In this document: positions 8,717-17,282 of the stretch, in pieces
Numbering within the stretch: position 1 is the first letter of the stretch
Layout: each line of letters opens with the position of its first letter
Source of the DNA: Hydrogenovibrio halophilus DSM 15072
GTDB lineage: Bacteria > Pseudomonadota > Gammaproteobacteria > Thiomicrospirales > Thiomicrospiraceae
Direction: 5' to 3'
DNA: 64,000 nucleotides
Assembly: GCF_000384235.1 (NCBI RefSeq)
Contig: NZ_KB913033.1
Location: 1,247,164-1,311,163 of the forward strand
Program-made: the position numbers and the translations under genes
The notes under the pieces: model-generated
What the model saw: the letters and a program-made list of their open reading frames with translations, nothing else
Told to the model about the DNA's origin: nothing
Database searches by the model: none

Positions 8717-10176
8717 GGTTTCAGTCCGTTTGCACCGACCATGGCGGCGCTGGGCGTCTGCCAGTCGGCGTGGCTTTCCGGGTCATTGGCCGAGGCGAAC
8801 GGCCCTGATTGCGATGTGGTCACCGAGCCGGTATCGGGCGCTTCCCACGGCAAATTCAAGTCAAACTGACGCGCAATGTGCACGGCGCTGCGCAGGCCAT
8901 CTTCGTGAAAACCATAGCCAGTCCAGGCTCCGGCAAACCAGAGACCGTGCAATCCCTGAATCTCTCCCAGACGTTTCTGCGCCGCCATGGCGACTTGATT
9001 GAACACCGGATGTTCGTATTCCATGGATTTAACCACTTTGGCCGGATCCGGCGCCTGGGTCGGGTTGAGGGTGACCAGCAATGGCTGGGCACTGTCAATC
9101 GACTGCAAGCGGTTCATCCAGTAGGTCACGGCCACCCGATCCTCGTTTGCGCCGTCCTGGCGCAGGTAATTCCACGCCGCCCAGGTGCGTCGCCGTTTGG
9201 GCATCAGGGCCAGATCTGTGTGCAGGTAAGCCAGGTTTGTCTGGTATTCGAACGCATTCAGCAAGCTGAAATCCGGCCGCCAGGCCGGTTCGATCATCTG
9301 CAGGGACTGATCGGCGTGGGAGGCAATGACCACCTGATCAAAGGTTTCGGTCTGGCCTGTCAACGTGGTCAGCTCCACGCGCTGGGTTTCGGGTTTGGGT
9401 TGAATGCGGGCAATGGGCGTGTTCAGTCGGTGTTTGAATGCCTGTTTGGCCAGGATTTTTTCCACGTAACGGCAACTGCCGCCGCAGACGGTCTGCCATT
9501 GCGGGCGGTCATGGATGTTCAGCAGCCCGTGATTGTCAAAAAACTGCAGAAAGCTGCTGGCCGGGAATTCGAGCATCGAGCCGGTCGGGCAGGACCAGAT
9601 GGCGGCGGCCATGGGCAACAGGTAATGATTGCGCATTTTGGGTGAAAACTTGTGTTGATCCAGATACTCGCCCAGGGTCCATTGCGCCAGTTGCGACCGA
9701 TTCAGGCTCAAATCGCGTTTGGCGATGCGGTTGAAGCGCACGATCTCGGTGAGCATGTTCCAGTGTGCGGGCGATAGCAGGTTGCGCCGCTGGGCAAACA
9801 GGGTGTTGAGGTTGTCGCCGGAATACTCGATCTGACCCTGATTGATCGAGACCCCGAAACTCATGGTGGTGGCCTGGGTGGCCACACCCAGGTGGCGCAA
9901 CATGGCTGTCAGGTGAGGGTAATTGGGTTCGTTGTACACAATGAACCCGGTGTCGACCGCGTGGCGACCGAATTGGGGATGGTCCATTTCCACTGTATGC
10001 GTGTGGCCGCCGGTGTAGTCGTTCTTTTCAAACAGGGTGACATCGTGCTTCTGGCTCAAAAACCAGGCGCTGGCCAGGCCGCTGATGCCGCTGCCGATGA
10101 CCGCGATTTTCTGAGGTGTGGAGGGGGGGCGGGCGCTGTTGGGAAACGTTTTTGGCTGTGTTGTGTCAGGGTTCAT
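8713..10176 (-). CDS. FAD-dependent amine oxidase-type oxidoreductase of the light/lipid operon
   Basis: About 487 residues. An N-terminal dinucleotide-binding fold (KIAVIGSGISGLASAWFLSQ...VTLFEKNDYTGGHTHT) is followed by FGRHAVDTGFIVYNEPNYP and a C-terminal GLWFAGAWTGYGFHEDGLRSA flavin motif. It belongs to the COG2907 group always paired with DUF1365 and Cfa-like proteins; the Rhodobacter relative acts in furan fatty acid synthesis, which suggests acyl-chain desaturation or oxidation here. The start at 10176 has an AAGGAGAATTTGC leader. The frame stays open another 126 codons upstream, but those codons run through REP-like repeats and are not protein-like. Confidence 0.88.
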   Translation of the reverse strand: MNPDTTQPKTFPNSARPPSTPQKIAVIGSGISGLASAWFLSQKHDVTLFEKNDYTGGHTHTVEMDHPQFGRHAVDTGFIVYNEPNYPHLTAMLRHLGVATQATTMSFGVSINQGQIEYSGDNLNTLFAQRRNLLSPAHWNMLTEIVRFNRIAKRDLSLNRSQLAQWTLGEYLDQHKFSPKMRNHYLLPMAAAIWSCPTGSMLEFPASSFLQFFDNHGLLNIHDRPQWQTVCGGSCRYVEKILAKQAFKHRLNTPIARIQPKPETQRVELTTLTGQTETFDQVVIASHADQSLQMIEPAWRPDFSLLNAFEYQTNLAYLHTDLALMPKRRRTWAAWNYLRQDGANEDRVAVTYWMNRLQSIDSAQPLLVTLNPTQAPDPAKVVKSMEYEHPVFNQVAMAAQKRLGEIQGLHGLWFAGAWTGYGFHEDGLRSAVHIARQFDLNLPWEAPDTGSVTTSQSGPFASANDPESHADWQTPSAAMVGANGLKP

Positions 10177-10215
10177 GCAAATTCTCCTTTGCCTGTGCGA
10201 CATTCTTTGATAACA

Positions 10216-10243
10216 TTTATACATAAGTTGTACAGCAATGCAA
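10216..10243 (-). promoter_or_regulatory. Probable MerR-type promoter of the FAD oxidoreductase operon
   Basis: On the minus strand a TTGCAT -35 (10243-10238) and TATAAA -10 (10221-10216) are separated by 16 bp, and the spacer contains GCTGTACAAC. An operator inside the spacer is the usual place for MerR-family control. It lies about 40 bp upstream of the ATG at 10176. Confidence 0.45.
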
Positions 10244-10307
10244 TATTTTTTAGCCAATTGCGATTCTGGTCGAAGCCAAAACCGCTTGTTCTGCGGTGCG
10301 ACGCCTT

Positions 10308-10500
10308 GGAGATCCCTCCGCTTCGGTCGGGATGACAGGGGGGTGCTCGGGATGGCAAAGAGGTGGTCGGGTGAGAAAAGGCTGTCATCCTGAGCGAAGC
10401 CGAAGGATCTTTGGACGGCGGTGCGGCTCTTTGAGGGCGTCCCGTATTTGCTGACGGTGCCAAACTTTGAAAGATCCCTCCGCTTCGGTCGGGATGACAA
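10308..10500. repeat. Cluster of REP-like half-elements in the divergent intergenic region
   Basis: The 455-bp gap between the divergent FAD oxidoreductase and SDR operons holds three REP-like halves: CTCCGCTTCGGTCGGGATGA near 10315 and 10477 (same sense), and CATCCTGAGCGAAGCCGAAG near 10385 (opposite sense). Between 10501 and 10605 there are further degenerate GTCGGGATGAC fragments about 20-25 bp apart. No gene is visible in the gap. Confidence 0.8.
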
Positions 10501-10631
10501 GGAGGGAGAGGTCGGGATGACGTGGGTGTGTCGGGATGGCATGGTGGTGGTCAAGAAGACATGAGGTTGGTCGGGATGACAGTGGGTAGCCGGGATGGCA
10601 GGGATAACAATTCAAATAAAGCGAGGGGCGT

Positions 10632-11462
10632 ATGACGGAATCGAATCGAATGGCTTCCGGGGCTGAGGCCAGCGCCGGGGGCAAACGAATCTGGGTGGTC
10701 GGGGCCAGCACCGGCATCGGGTTGGCTTTGGCGGCCCGACTGCTTTCGGCCGGGTACCGGGTGGTGGCCTCGGCCCGCCGGGCCACTGGCAGCAGTGCAT
10801 TGAGTGATCTGGGGGCGCAATACCCCAAGCATTTGCGTTGCGTGGACATGGATGTGACCCACACAGAGAATTCAGAGGAATTGGCCCAAGCGGTGGACCA
10901 GGCCTGGTCAAAATTCGAGGGGTTGGATCTGTGGTTTTACAACGTGGGCGTGTATGAGCTGGCCTCTTTCAAAGACAGCCGGTTTGAGGATTACGCGCGC
11001 ATGAATGCCAGCAATTATCTGGGGTGTGTGGCGCTGATGCACGCCTTGCGCCCGAAAGTATTGGCCGGAGAGGGCCCGGCGCGCTGGGTGTGGAACCTTA
11101 GCATTGCCAATCAGATTGGTTTGCCGTATGGCGGCGGTTACAGTGCGCCCAAAGCGGCGTTGCTGAATCTGGCCGAAGCTCTGCAGCCGGAGCTGCGAGG
11201 GTTAGGGGTGCGCCTGCAGGTGGTCAATCACGGTTTTGTCAAAACCCGCCTGACCGCCAAAAACCCCTTTACCATGCCCGCGCTGATGACGCCAGAAACG
11301 GCGGCAGAACGGATTTTCAAACTGATTGATCGACCCTTGACCAGGCCTGGTCCTTTTGAGACCCACTTTCCAAAACGTTTGACGTTGTTTTTGAAACTGA
11401 TGCGCCACCTGCCTTATGCCTGGCAGCTGGCACTAACAAAGAAGATGCTTCCCCATGACTGA
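10632..11462 (+). CDS. Short-chain dehydrogenase/reductase of the light-associated cluster
   Basis: A 276-residue SDR with cofactor motif VVGASTGIGLALAARL near residue 22, YNVGVYELA (NAG equivalent) and catalytic S...YxxxK in NLSIANQIGLPYGGGYSAPKAALLN. Substrate is unknown. It heads an operon divergent from the FAD oxidoreductase operon; its stop region overlaps the SnoaL-like gene by 8 bp. SDR-SnoaL-MFS trios of this kind accompany Cfa/photolyase clusters in other gammaproteobacteria. The gene carries two exact copies of the iterated 12-bp palindrome (10897 and 11340), encoding DQAW and TRPG. Confidence 0.88.
   Translation: MTESNRMASGAEASAGGKRIWVVGASTGIGLALAARLLSAGYRVVASARRATGSSALSDLGAQYPKHLRCVDMDVTHTENSEELAQAVDQAWSKFEGLDLWFYNVGVYELASFKDSRFEDYARMNASNYLGCVALMHALRPKVLAGEGPARWVWNLSIANQIGLPYGGGYSAPKAALLNLAEALQPELRGLGVRLQVVNHGFVKTRLTAKNPFTMPALMTPETAAERIFKLIDRPLTRPGPFETHFPKRLTLFLKLMRHLPYAWQLALTKKMLPHD
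10897..10908. repeat. Iterated palindrome ACCAGGCCTGGT (exact)
   Basis: Inside the SDR gene, encoding DQAW in AVDQAWSKF. Confidence 0.9.
11340..11351. repeat. Iterated palindrome ACCAGGCCTGGT (exact)
   Basis: Inside the SDR gene in a different frame, encoding TRPG; 443 bp after the previous copy. Confidence 0.9.
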
Positions 11463-12015
11463 TGCCACGCTTGACCGCCCGGACCTCGTTGATTCACTTG
11501 CCTTGCGGAAGGCCGCTGACAGACAGCCGCCTGACACTCGTACACCTTCTGTACAGCCATTGGACCCGGACAATCGGTATTGTCAGGCGTTGCTGATGTA
11601 TGTGCATGCCTTTGAAAACCTGACCCCGACCAGCCTGTTTGAACAGCTGCTGCCATTGTTTGCGACCAACGCTTACTTTGAAGACCCGTTCAATCAGGTG
11701 GTCGGACGTCAGGCGATCGGTGACATTTTCGAGCACATGTTCGAACACACCATCACGCCCCGGTTTGTGGTGATGAATTACGCCATCAATGGCCGGGTCG
11801 GTTTTTTACGTTGGGAAATGAGTTTTTACGATCAAAAGCTGAAATTGCACCGGATTGTGGGCACCTCTAAAGTCGGCTTTGACCGTCAGGGGCAGGTACT
11901 TTCGCACACCGATTACTGGGACACGGGGCGTTATCTCTATCAGAAAGTGCCATTGCTGGGGCGGGTGATTCGCTGGATCAATCGCAAACTGACACCGCAT
12001 GCCGGCAAACGCTGA
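11455..12015 (+). CDS. SnoaL / NTF2-like fold protein
   Basis: A 186-residue protein whose residues 35-165 fit the nuclear-transport-factor-2-like fold of SnoaL polyketide-cyclase relatives (FEQLLPLFATNAYFEDPFNQVVGRQAIGDIFEHMF, then FLRWEMSFYDQKLKL). These are small-molecule-binding or isomerase domains; activity here is unknown. It overlaps the SDR upstream (8 bp) and the MFS transporter downstream (17 bp), so the three proteins are likely made together. Confidence 0.82.
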   Translation: MTDATLDRPDLVDSLALRKAADRQPPDTRTPSVQPLDPDNRYCQALLMYVHAFENLTPTSLFEQLLPLFATNAYFEDPFNQVVGRQAIGDIFEHMFEHTITPRFVVMNYAINGRVGFLRWEMSFYDQKLKLHRIVGTSKVGFDRQGQVLSHTDYWDTGRYLYQKVPLLGRVIRWINRKLTPHAGKR

Positions 12016-13303
12016 GCCGCTGCGGCGTTCAGAAATGCTGCGCTATGGCCTGCCGGGGTTTGTGTTAACCCTGCTGGGGGTACCGCTATATGTGTATCTG
12101 CCCAATTATTTTCACGACAATTGGCAGGTCAGTCTGGGTGTGATTGGGGCCGCTCTGCTGGTGACGCGCTTGCTGGATATGGTGACCGATCCGCTGGTCG
12201 GTGTCTGGTCGGACCAATGGCAGGCCCGGATCGGGCGGCGCAGTCAGATGGCTCTGGGTGCGATGGTATTGCTGGTGGGGCTTTATGGGCTGTTTTTTCC
12301 GTTTGAGGTCTGGCTGCAAACCATGCCTTTTGTTTATCTGTTTGTGGTCAGCAGCGTGGCTTTTCTGGGCTGGACCCTGATGTCGGTGCCCTATCAGGCG
12401 CTGGTGGCGGATTTGACCACAGACCATCATGCCAAAACGCGGCTGACCCTTTCGCGGGAAGGGTTCGGCCTGCTCGGCGTGGTGGTCGTACTGGCCTTGC
12501 CCACCATTCTGTCCCTGGCCCCGACCGCGCCGAAATTGTTTGAATGGGTCTGGTGGCTGGTTCTGGGCGGGCTGGTGGTTTCCCTGTCGGGATTGCTCCG
12601 GCTTGATACGGTGCAACGCCTCGATCCTGCGCCTGCAACAACGACGTCTCTGTGGCAATCGCTTTACGGCTACCGGCGCTTGTGGCAGCAGCATCGTCAG
12701 GCCTATGCATTGATGGGGCCATATTTTGTCAATAATCTGGCCAATGCCTTTCCCGCCACCCTGTTTCTGTTGTTTGTCACCCATGCACTGGCACTGGAAT
12801 CTCAAGCGGGGCCGTTGCTGCTGGTGTATTTTGCCTGTGGCCTGCTGGCGTTGCCCTTCTGGTTGTGGCTGTCGAAACGACTGGGCAAATTGGCCGCCTG
12901 GCGATGGTCCATGATCACCGCGGTGATCGGGTTCAGTGGTCTTTACTGGGTGGAGGCGGGCGACTATGAGCGCTATCTGCTGGTGTGCGCGGTCACCGGC
13001 CTGAGTCTGGGGGCCGACATGGCGCTTCCGGCTTCTCTGCAAGCCGATGTGGTGCAACGCCTGCGCGAACAGGGCATGGATGCCGCCAGCCGTCTGTTCG
13101 GGCTCTGGGGGCTGCTGACCAAACTGGCGCTGGCAGTGGCCGTCGGGGTGGCCCTGCCCTGGCTGGATGCATTGGGATTGGACCAAGCCACGCCCGAGGC
13201 TGTTTCCGCGCTGTGGGTTTTCTATGCCCTGGTTCCGATTTTGCTCAAACTGATCACGCTATTCTGGTTGCACCTTGACCAGCCAGAAAGAGCGACTGGG
13301 TGA
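11999..13303 (+). CDS. GPH-type MFS transporter
   Basis: A 434-residue protein with about twelve hydrophobic segments. The segment RLLDMVTDPLVGVWSDQW followed by ARIGRR is the signature of the glycoside-pentoside-hexuronide (MelB-like) cation symporter family. Members linked to the Cfa/DUF1365/SDR cluster are not sugar transporters by demonstration, so the substrate should be left open. It is the last gene of the three-gene plus-strand operon. Confidence 0.85.
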   Translation: MPANAEPLRRSEMLRYGLPGFVLTLLGVPLYVYLPNYFHDNWQVSLGVIGAALLVTRLLDMVTDPLVGVWSDQWQARIGRRSQMALGAMVLLVGLYGLFFPFEVWLQTMPFVYLFVVSSVAFLGWTLMSVPYQALVADLTTDHHAKTRLTLSREGFGLLGVVVVLALPTILSLAPTAPKLFEWVWWLVLGGLVVSLSGLLRLDTVQRLDPAPATTTSLWQSLYGYRRLWQQHRQAYALMGPYFVNNLANAFPATLFLLFVTHALALESQAGPLLLVYFACGLLALPFWLWLSKRLGKLAAWRWSMITAVIGFSGLYWVEAGDYERYLLVCAVTGLSLGADMALPASLQADVVQRLREQGMDAASRLFGLWGLLTKLALAVAVGVALPWLDALGLDQATPEAVSALWVFYALVPILLKLITLFWLHLDQPERATG

Positions 13304-13368
13304 TGTCGGTTGGCCCGGCACTTGTAAGCTTGCGCGTTGTGTCGAATTAGTGAATTTTTTCGGGTGAA

Positions 13369-13620
13369 TTACGTTCTGTTGATTCGGTTGATCAGGAACA
13401 GCAAAATCACCGCGCCAATGGTGGCCATGATGATCGCGCCCAGCAATCCGCCGGTTGTGATGCCCAGCAAGCCGAACAGGAAACCACCCAAAACTGCACC
13501 GACAATCCCGACGACCATATTGCCGATGACACCAAAGCCACGACCTTTCATGATTTGGCCAGCAAGCCAGCCTGCCAGAGCACCAATCGCCAGAAATACG
13601 ATTAAGTTCATGATTTCCAT
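13369..13620 (-). CDS. GlsB/YeaQ/YmgE-family small membrane protein
   Basis: An 83-residue, very glycine-rich protein with three hydrophobic segments (AIGALAGWLAGQIMKGRGFG, VVGIVGAVLGGFLFGLLG, IIMATIGAVILLFLI). This is the transglycosylase-associated (GlsB/YeaQ/YmgE) family, often stress-induced and of unclear function. The start was chosen at 13620 because of the AACGGAGGCAATC leader; a second ATG lies three codons inside. Confidence 0.9.
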   Translation of the reverse strand: MEIMNLIVFLAIGALAGWLAGQIMKGRGFGVIGNMVVGIVGAVLGGFLFGLLGITTGGLLGAIIMATIGAVILLFLINRINRT

Positions 13621-13635
13621 GATTGCCTCCGTTTG

Positions 13636-13851
13636 TTATTTTTTAGCGAAAAAGAACAGACCGATGACGAAACTGACCGCCCCGCTAATGTAGTAAGCCA
13701 TGACCGTATCCGTCTCCGAACCGGTCACAGCTTGCGTCACTTCCGAACCGATGGATTGCGATAATTGAAAACCGTATACGACAATCCCGGCACCGACGAC
13801 CATTAATATGATGCCGATGATTTTCATGGCACTGTTTGTGTTTGTTTCCAT
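13636..13851 (-). CDS. DUF3185 small membrane protein
   Basis: About 71 residues with two membrane helices (KIIGIILMVVGAGIVVYGF and YYISGAVSFVIGLFFFA), as in the DUF3185 family; function unknown. ATG at 13851 has CAGGAAG seven bases upstream; a TTG two codons earlier is less likely. It precedes the GlsB-like gene by 15 bp in the same direction, so the two probably form a stress-linked membrane protein operon. Confidence 0.8.
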   Translation of the reverse strand: METNTNSAMKIIGIILMVVGAGIVVYGFQLSQSIGSEVTQAVTGSETDTVMAYYISGAVSFVIGLFFFAKK

Positions 13852-14087
13852 GGCCAACTTCCTGTTGTGATCCCTCAGTGGTGTGCCGCGTGTTTTTATG
13901 TTGACGACTTCACAATCAACCTTACACCTTCAAGTCTCCGTTTGCACGGGAATTAAAAAGGTCTGAATCAAAAAGAATTTGCGTGTGATCAGCGTCTGCT
14001 GGCAGCAGTGCTCACAAGGGTTTTATGTTTGTATAAACTGTGGATAATATGTGGATAATAATTTGAGTTTAAAAGGGTTACCAGGCT

Positions 14088-14531
14088 GTGAATAAGTTGA
14101 TCTTTCGTTTTTACTGGCTGCTCATTTTGGCGGCGCCAATGGTCGGCTTTGCCGAAACATACCAGTATCAGGATGATTATATTACCCGGGCAAAGGTCGG
14201 CGATCAGATCGACAGTGCCTGGCTATTGCCTGAAGGCGGTTTGAGCAAACGATACGGTTTCAGTTACCCCGTTGTCATTGAATCGGTCCAGACCAAGTCA
14301 TTGGAAGCAGTTTTTTCTGATCGAGTGCTCAGAAAGCTCGGCTCTTTTTCTGCTTTCCAGGCCATTTATTTCAAAGCGATTGAGGGGAACGGGCATCGTC
14401 GTCTATGCCTGTACAGGCAGGAAAAGCCACTGGCTTGCTCAGACAGTGATTTATCATCCGATAAATTGACGCCAGTCAGAATCGTGTTCAGAAGGGTCGA
14501 AAAAGGGACGTCAGCTTTTTTGATTCATTGA
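14088..14531 (+). CDS. Secreted hypothetical protein
   Basis: A 147-residue protein with a signal peptide (MNKLIFRFYWLLILAAPMVGFAE, cleavage near residue 22) and no recognised domain. The mature part is basic and ends with two cysteines (RRLCLYRQEKPLACSDSD) that could form a disulphide. It starts at a GTG. It lies 30 bp before an alpha/beta hydrolase in the same direction and may be co-transcribed. Confidence 0.65.
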   Translation: MNKLIFRFYWLLILAAPMVGFAETYQYQDDYITRAKVGDQIDSAWLLPEGGLSKRYGFSYPVVIESVQTKSLEAVFSDRVLRKLGSFSAFQAIYFKAIEGNGHRRLCLYRQEKPLACSDSDLSSDKLTPVRIVFRRVEKGTSAFLIH

Positions 14532-14561
14532 GCGGTAAACACCATTGGGTTTGGAATAGTC

Positions 14562-15425
14562 ATGCTCTTAACCATTATTGCGGTTGTTGTCTTGTTCACA
14601 CTGGCGTTTCTGCTGGCTGTGCATCTGGGCTTTCGGGCTCCCAGACTGGCCAACAGACAAACGCCACAGGACTTTGGTCTGTCTTATGAAAACATCGCCT
14701 TCGCAGGTCATCAGGGTTGCCAATTGTCCGCCTGGTGGTTGCCAGCCAAACATCCATCACAGACCACGGTGGTTTTATTGCACGGGTGGGGAGCAAACAA
14801 AAGTTTGATGCTGCCACTGGCCGAACCGTTTCATCGGCTGGGATGGCATGTGATGCTGGTGGATGCGCACAATCATGGCGACAGTGAGCATCGCGGGGTC
14901 TCCACCATGCCCAAATTTGCGGAAGACCTGGAATCGGCATTGGCATGGCTGAAACACGATAAACCGAAAGAGGCCGAAGATGTCATTGTTATGGGGCATT
15001 CTGTGGGCGCGGCGGCCACGCTATTGGCTGCATCAAGAGGTTTGGCAGTCCGGGGCGTCATCAGTCTGGCCAGTTTTGCCCACCCGAAAGCGGTGATGCA
15101 GCGGCAACTTCAAAAGGCAAGGTGGGTGCCGGGACTGGTCTGGCTGGTCATTCATTACGTTCAGTGGGTTATTGGTCATAAACTGGATGACATTGCACCG
15201 ATAAACGCTGTGAAAAAAATCTCAATCCCTTTTTTGCTGGTGCATGGCGATCAGGATCAAATCGTTCCTTTGTCGGATCATCGAGAGCTTTGCAAAGTCG
15301 CCAGCGACAATAAAAATGTCCGCTGTCTGGTTCTGCCCGAGACCGATCATGCGAGCATTGAAACCATTCAAATCCACTTTGCTGATCTTGAGCGATTCAT
15401 TGATTTCTTGAGATTAAGTCGGTAG
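14562..15425 (+). CDS. Membrane-anchored alpha/beta hydrolase
   Basis: A 287-residue hydrolase with an N-terminal membrane helix (residues 1-23). Core motifs are LLHGWGANKS (oxyanion region), nucleophile serine in VMGHSVGAAA, acid in LVHGDQDQIVP and catalytic histidine in ETDHASIE. It resembles the YfhR/BAAT-type hydrolases; substrate unknown. It converges on the DUF6279 lipoprotein gene with a 24-bp gap. Confidence 0.88.
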   Translation: MLLTIIAVVVLFTLAFLLAVHLGFRAPRLANRQTPQDFGLSYENIAFAGHQGCQLSAWWLPAKHPSQTTVVLLHGWGANKSLMLPLAEPFHRLGWHVMLVDAHNHGDSEHRGVSTMPKFAEDLESALAWLKHDKPKEAEDVIVMGHSVGAAATLLAASRGLAVRGVISLASFAHPKAVMQRQLQKARWVPGLVWLVIHYVQWVIGHKLDDIAPINAVKKISIPFLLVHGDQDQIVPLSDHRELCKVASDNKNVRCLVLPETDHASIETIQIHFADLERFIDFLRLSR

Positions 15426-15449
15426 AAACCCCAAGTGTCTTTACCTGGA

Positions 15450-16310
15450 TCACTGACGAGACAGTGCCACAAAATCCGTTTGATAGCCATCGAGCTTATC
15501 CAGTAAATGCTGCTTTTGTTCGGCGTCCATTGAGCCGATCATTTTATTCAGCAGCGTGGCAAGCAAAACACGGTTTTTCTCGAATTGTGCCTTGAGCCGT
15601 GGGCTCCAGAACATTTTCCGGTTTTCGAAGAGTTTCAGAACCCCTGAGCCAGGGTTGTTCGAATGTGGTGGTAAAAGCGATTGGTTCAATGCTTTAGTCC
15701 ATTGTTGTCTGGCGTGAAGAAGCCCGGGCGACATCCATTCAGTGGATTGGGCAAACCGTTCGATCATGAAAACCTGGTCATCGGTCAGGTTTCCCAGCCA
15801 GTCCGTGAAAATGTCCGTCATTTTCTGTGCACCTTTTTCACGTGCGGTGGCCTCGCCGATATTGACATACTCAGCAGCGTATTCGATGTTTTTTTCAGTC
15901 AGATTGTCAATGAACTCGGTTTTCTGTTCCCTGCTGAGGGTTTCTGCCAGTAGAACAAAGTGGTTGCCAACCCCCAGATAGATGGCATCGATGAAGGCAT
16001 CCAGATCATCTAGAGCGGTTTCTACTTTCTTGCTGGAGGGCGGAGTGTTCACTAGGGACTTCAAGTCCTCCACAAAAGTGGCATACTCCGGAAGCTGTTG
16101 GGTGCGATGCCATAACAGAAGCTGATCTATTTGTTTTTCTAGTTTTGGTTCCTGATGCGTTTTCACTGTGACATAGTCATCAATGTACCAGGGCAGCATC
16201 CAATCCAGTTGGTTGTATACAAACCGGGATGAACAACCGGTCAACAACAGCGCCATCCCCAAAAGCAGCAGGAATGGGAGGGAGGTGCCGGTCAAGCGGA
16301 TAAAGGTCAT
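15450..16310 (-). CDS. DUF6279 lipoprotein
   Basis: About 286 residues. A lipoprotein signal (LPFLLLLGMALLLTGCSSR) is followed by FVYNQLDWMLPWYIDDYVT, the mark of the DUF6279 family, then a helical body. Function is unknown. The start at 16310 overlaps the TGA of the Sel1 gene as ATGA; an open frame 21 codons longer lies inside that gene and was rejected. Confidence 0.85.
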   Translation of the reverse strand: MTFIRLTGTSLPFLLLLGMALLLTGCSSRFVYNQLDWMLPWYIDDYVTVKTHQEPKLEKQIDQLLLWHRTQQLPEYATFVEDLKSLVNTPPSSKKVETALDDLDAFIDAIYLGVGNHFVLLAETLSREQKTEFIDNLTEKNIEYAAEYVNIGEATAREKGAQKMTDIFTDWLGNLTDDQVFMIERFAQSTEWMSPGLLHARQQWTKALNQSLLPPHSNNPGSGVLKLFENRKMFWSPRLKAQFEKNRVLLATLLNKMIGSMDAEQKQHLLDKLDGYQTDFVALSRQ

Positions 16311-16729
16311 TTGGTAGCTACTTTGTCGAGTCGTTTCAGATGCAGGCATCCATCCGAGCACCGGTTGCTGCAAGCCATGCGATACCAGTTGCGAGCCGCG
16401 TCAGCATTGGCGTCTACGCCCAAACCCTGCTCGTACATTTCGCCCAAATGCGACATGGCCACAGCGTAATTCTGTTGCGCGGCTTGCAGATACCACTTTA
16501 ATGCTTTTGAGTAATTCGGGTCCATGCCTAAGCCATAGCGGTACATTTTGGCCAGACCAAACTGGGCAATTCGATCGCCCTTGTTTGATAACCGTTTAAA
16601 AATGACGGAAGCCTGAGCATAGTCCTTTTGGCCAAAAGCGTCTACACCTTTTTTGAGGGTCAGCGCATCGGCGTGAACCTGACTGGCCATCATGAGCAAA
16701 AGGCCAAGCATAAAAATCGTGTGTCGCAT
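16307..16729 (-). CDS. Sel1-repeat periplasmic protein
   Basis: About 140 residues: signal peptide (MRHTIFMLGLLLMMASQVHA) then two full Sel1 repeats (AQFGLAKMYRYGLGMDPNYSKALKWYLQAAQ and AMSHLGEMYEQGLGVDANADAARNWYRMAC) and a cysteine-rich end. Sel1 proteins are scaffolds or regulators of envelope processes. The start at 16729 has AAAGGAACGCAAC before the ATG. It overlaps and probably is co-translated with the DUF6279 lipoprotein, so they may work together at the envelope. Confidence 0.85.
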   Translation of the reverse strand: MRHTIFMLGLLLMMASQVHADALTLKKGVDAFGQKDYAQASVIFKRLSNKGDRIAQFGLAKMYRYGLGMDPNYSKALKWYLQAAQQNYAVAMSHLGEMYEQGLGVDANADAARNWYRMACSNRCSDGCLHLKRLDKVATK

Positions 16730-16859
16730 GTTGCGTTCCTTTGTTATCGCACCTGAAAACGGATAAACCGTCTCAGATTGATTGCAGAAAGTAGCCCTGC
16801 AAGCCCCGAAGTGTTCAGCAAAAGCCAGTACTTTTTTCATGCATGGTCATGGGGTATCT

Positions 16860-17237
16860 TCAGGTCTGGTTGTTTTGGCTGGCGATTTGACAGTGCCCCA
16901 GTCGCTGAAAGCGCCATTTGGCAAAGCCCCGGTAGGCGAATGCGGCCAGGGCGTAGAGTCCAGGAAGTGCGACCAGTCTCGCAAGCCAGCGCCAGCGTGC
17001 CAGCGATTGCCAAATCAGTAAAAATGCATCGACGCCAATGTGAATGTTTCCCTGAGAATCCTTTGCATGCAGATGCTTCAAGCTTTGAACAAGATCGAGA
17101 CCTTCGTCTTCTAATTGGCTTTGAGGTAGAGCCGTGACGTCTTGCCACTCAAAGACACCTTCCGGCGCTACGGCCTGGTAGTGGCGAATCTCTTTGGAGC
17201 AAAGCCCGCATTTTCCGTCGTAAAACACCTTGATCAC
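16860..17237 (-). CDS. DCC-family (DUF393) thiol-disulphide oxidoreductase-like protein
   Basis: About 125 residues starting VIKVFYDGKCGLCSKEIRHY; the CxxC of the DCC motif is intact and the C-terminal half has the family helix LARWRWLARLVALPGLYALA. Redox role is inferred from the family. Start at the GTG at 17237 is preferred because AAAGGAAAC lies upstream and homologues begin at this point; a TTG seven codons earlier is possible. DCC genes often accompany photolyase clusters, and this one follows a split photolyase pair on the same strand. Confidence 0.85.
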   Translation of the reverse strand: MIKVFYDGKCGLCSKEIRHYQAVAPEGVFEWQDVTALPQSQLEDEGLDLVQSLKHLHAKDSQGNIHIGVDAFLLIWQSLARWRWLARLVALPGLYALAAFAYRGFAKWRFQRLGHCQIASQNNQT

Positions 17238-17282
17238 GGCGCTGTTTCCTTTATTCAAAATATGTCGAATGGCTTATTATTG

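Noticed and set aside
10177-10554. A 126-codon N-terminal extension of the FAD oxidoreductase
   Set aside because: It translates REP-like repeats; the family start and a good ribosome site are at 10176.
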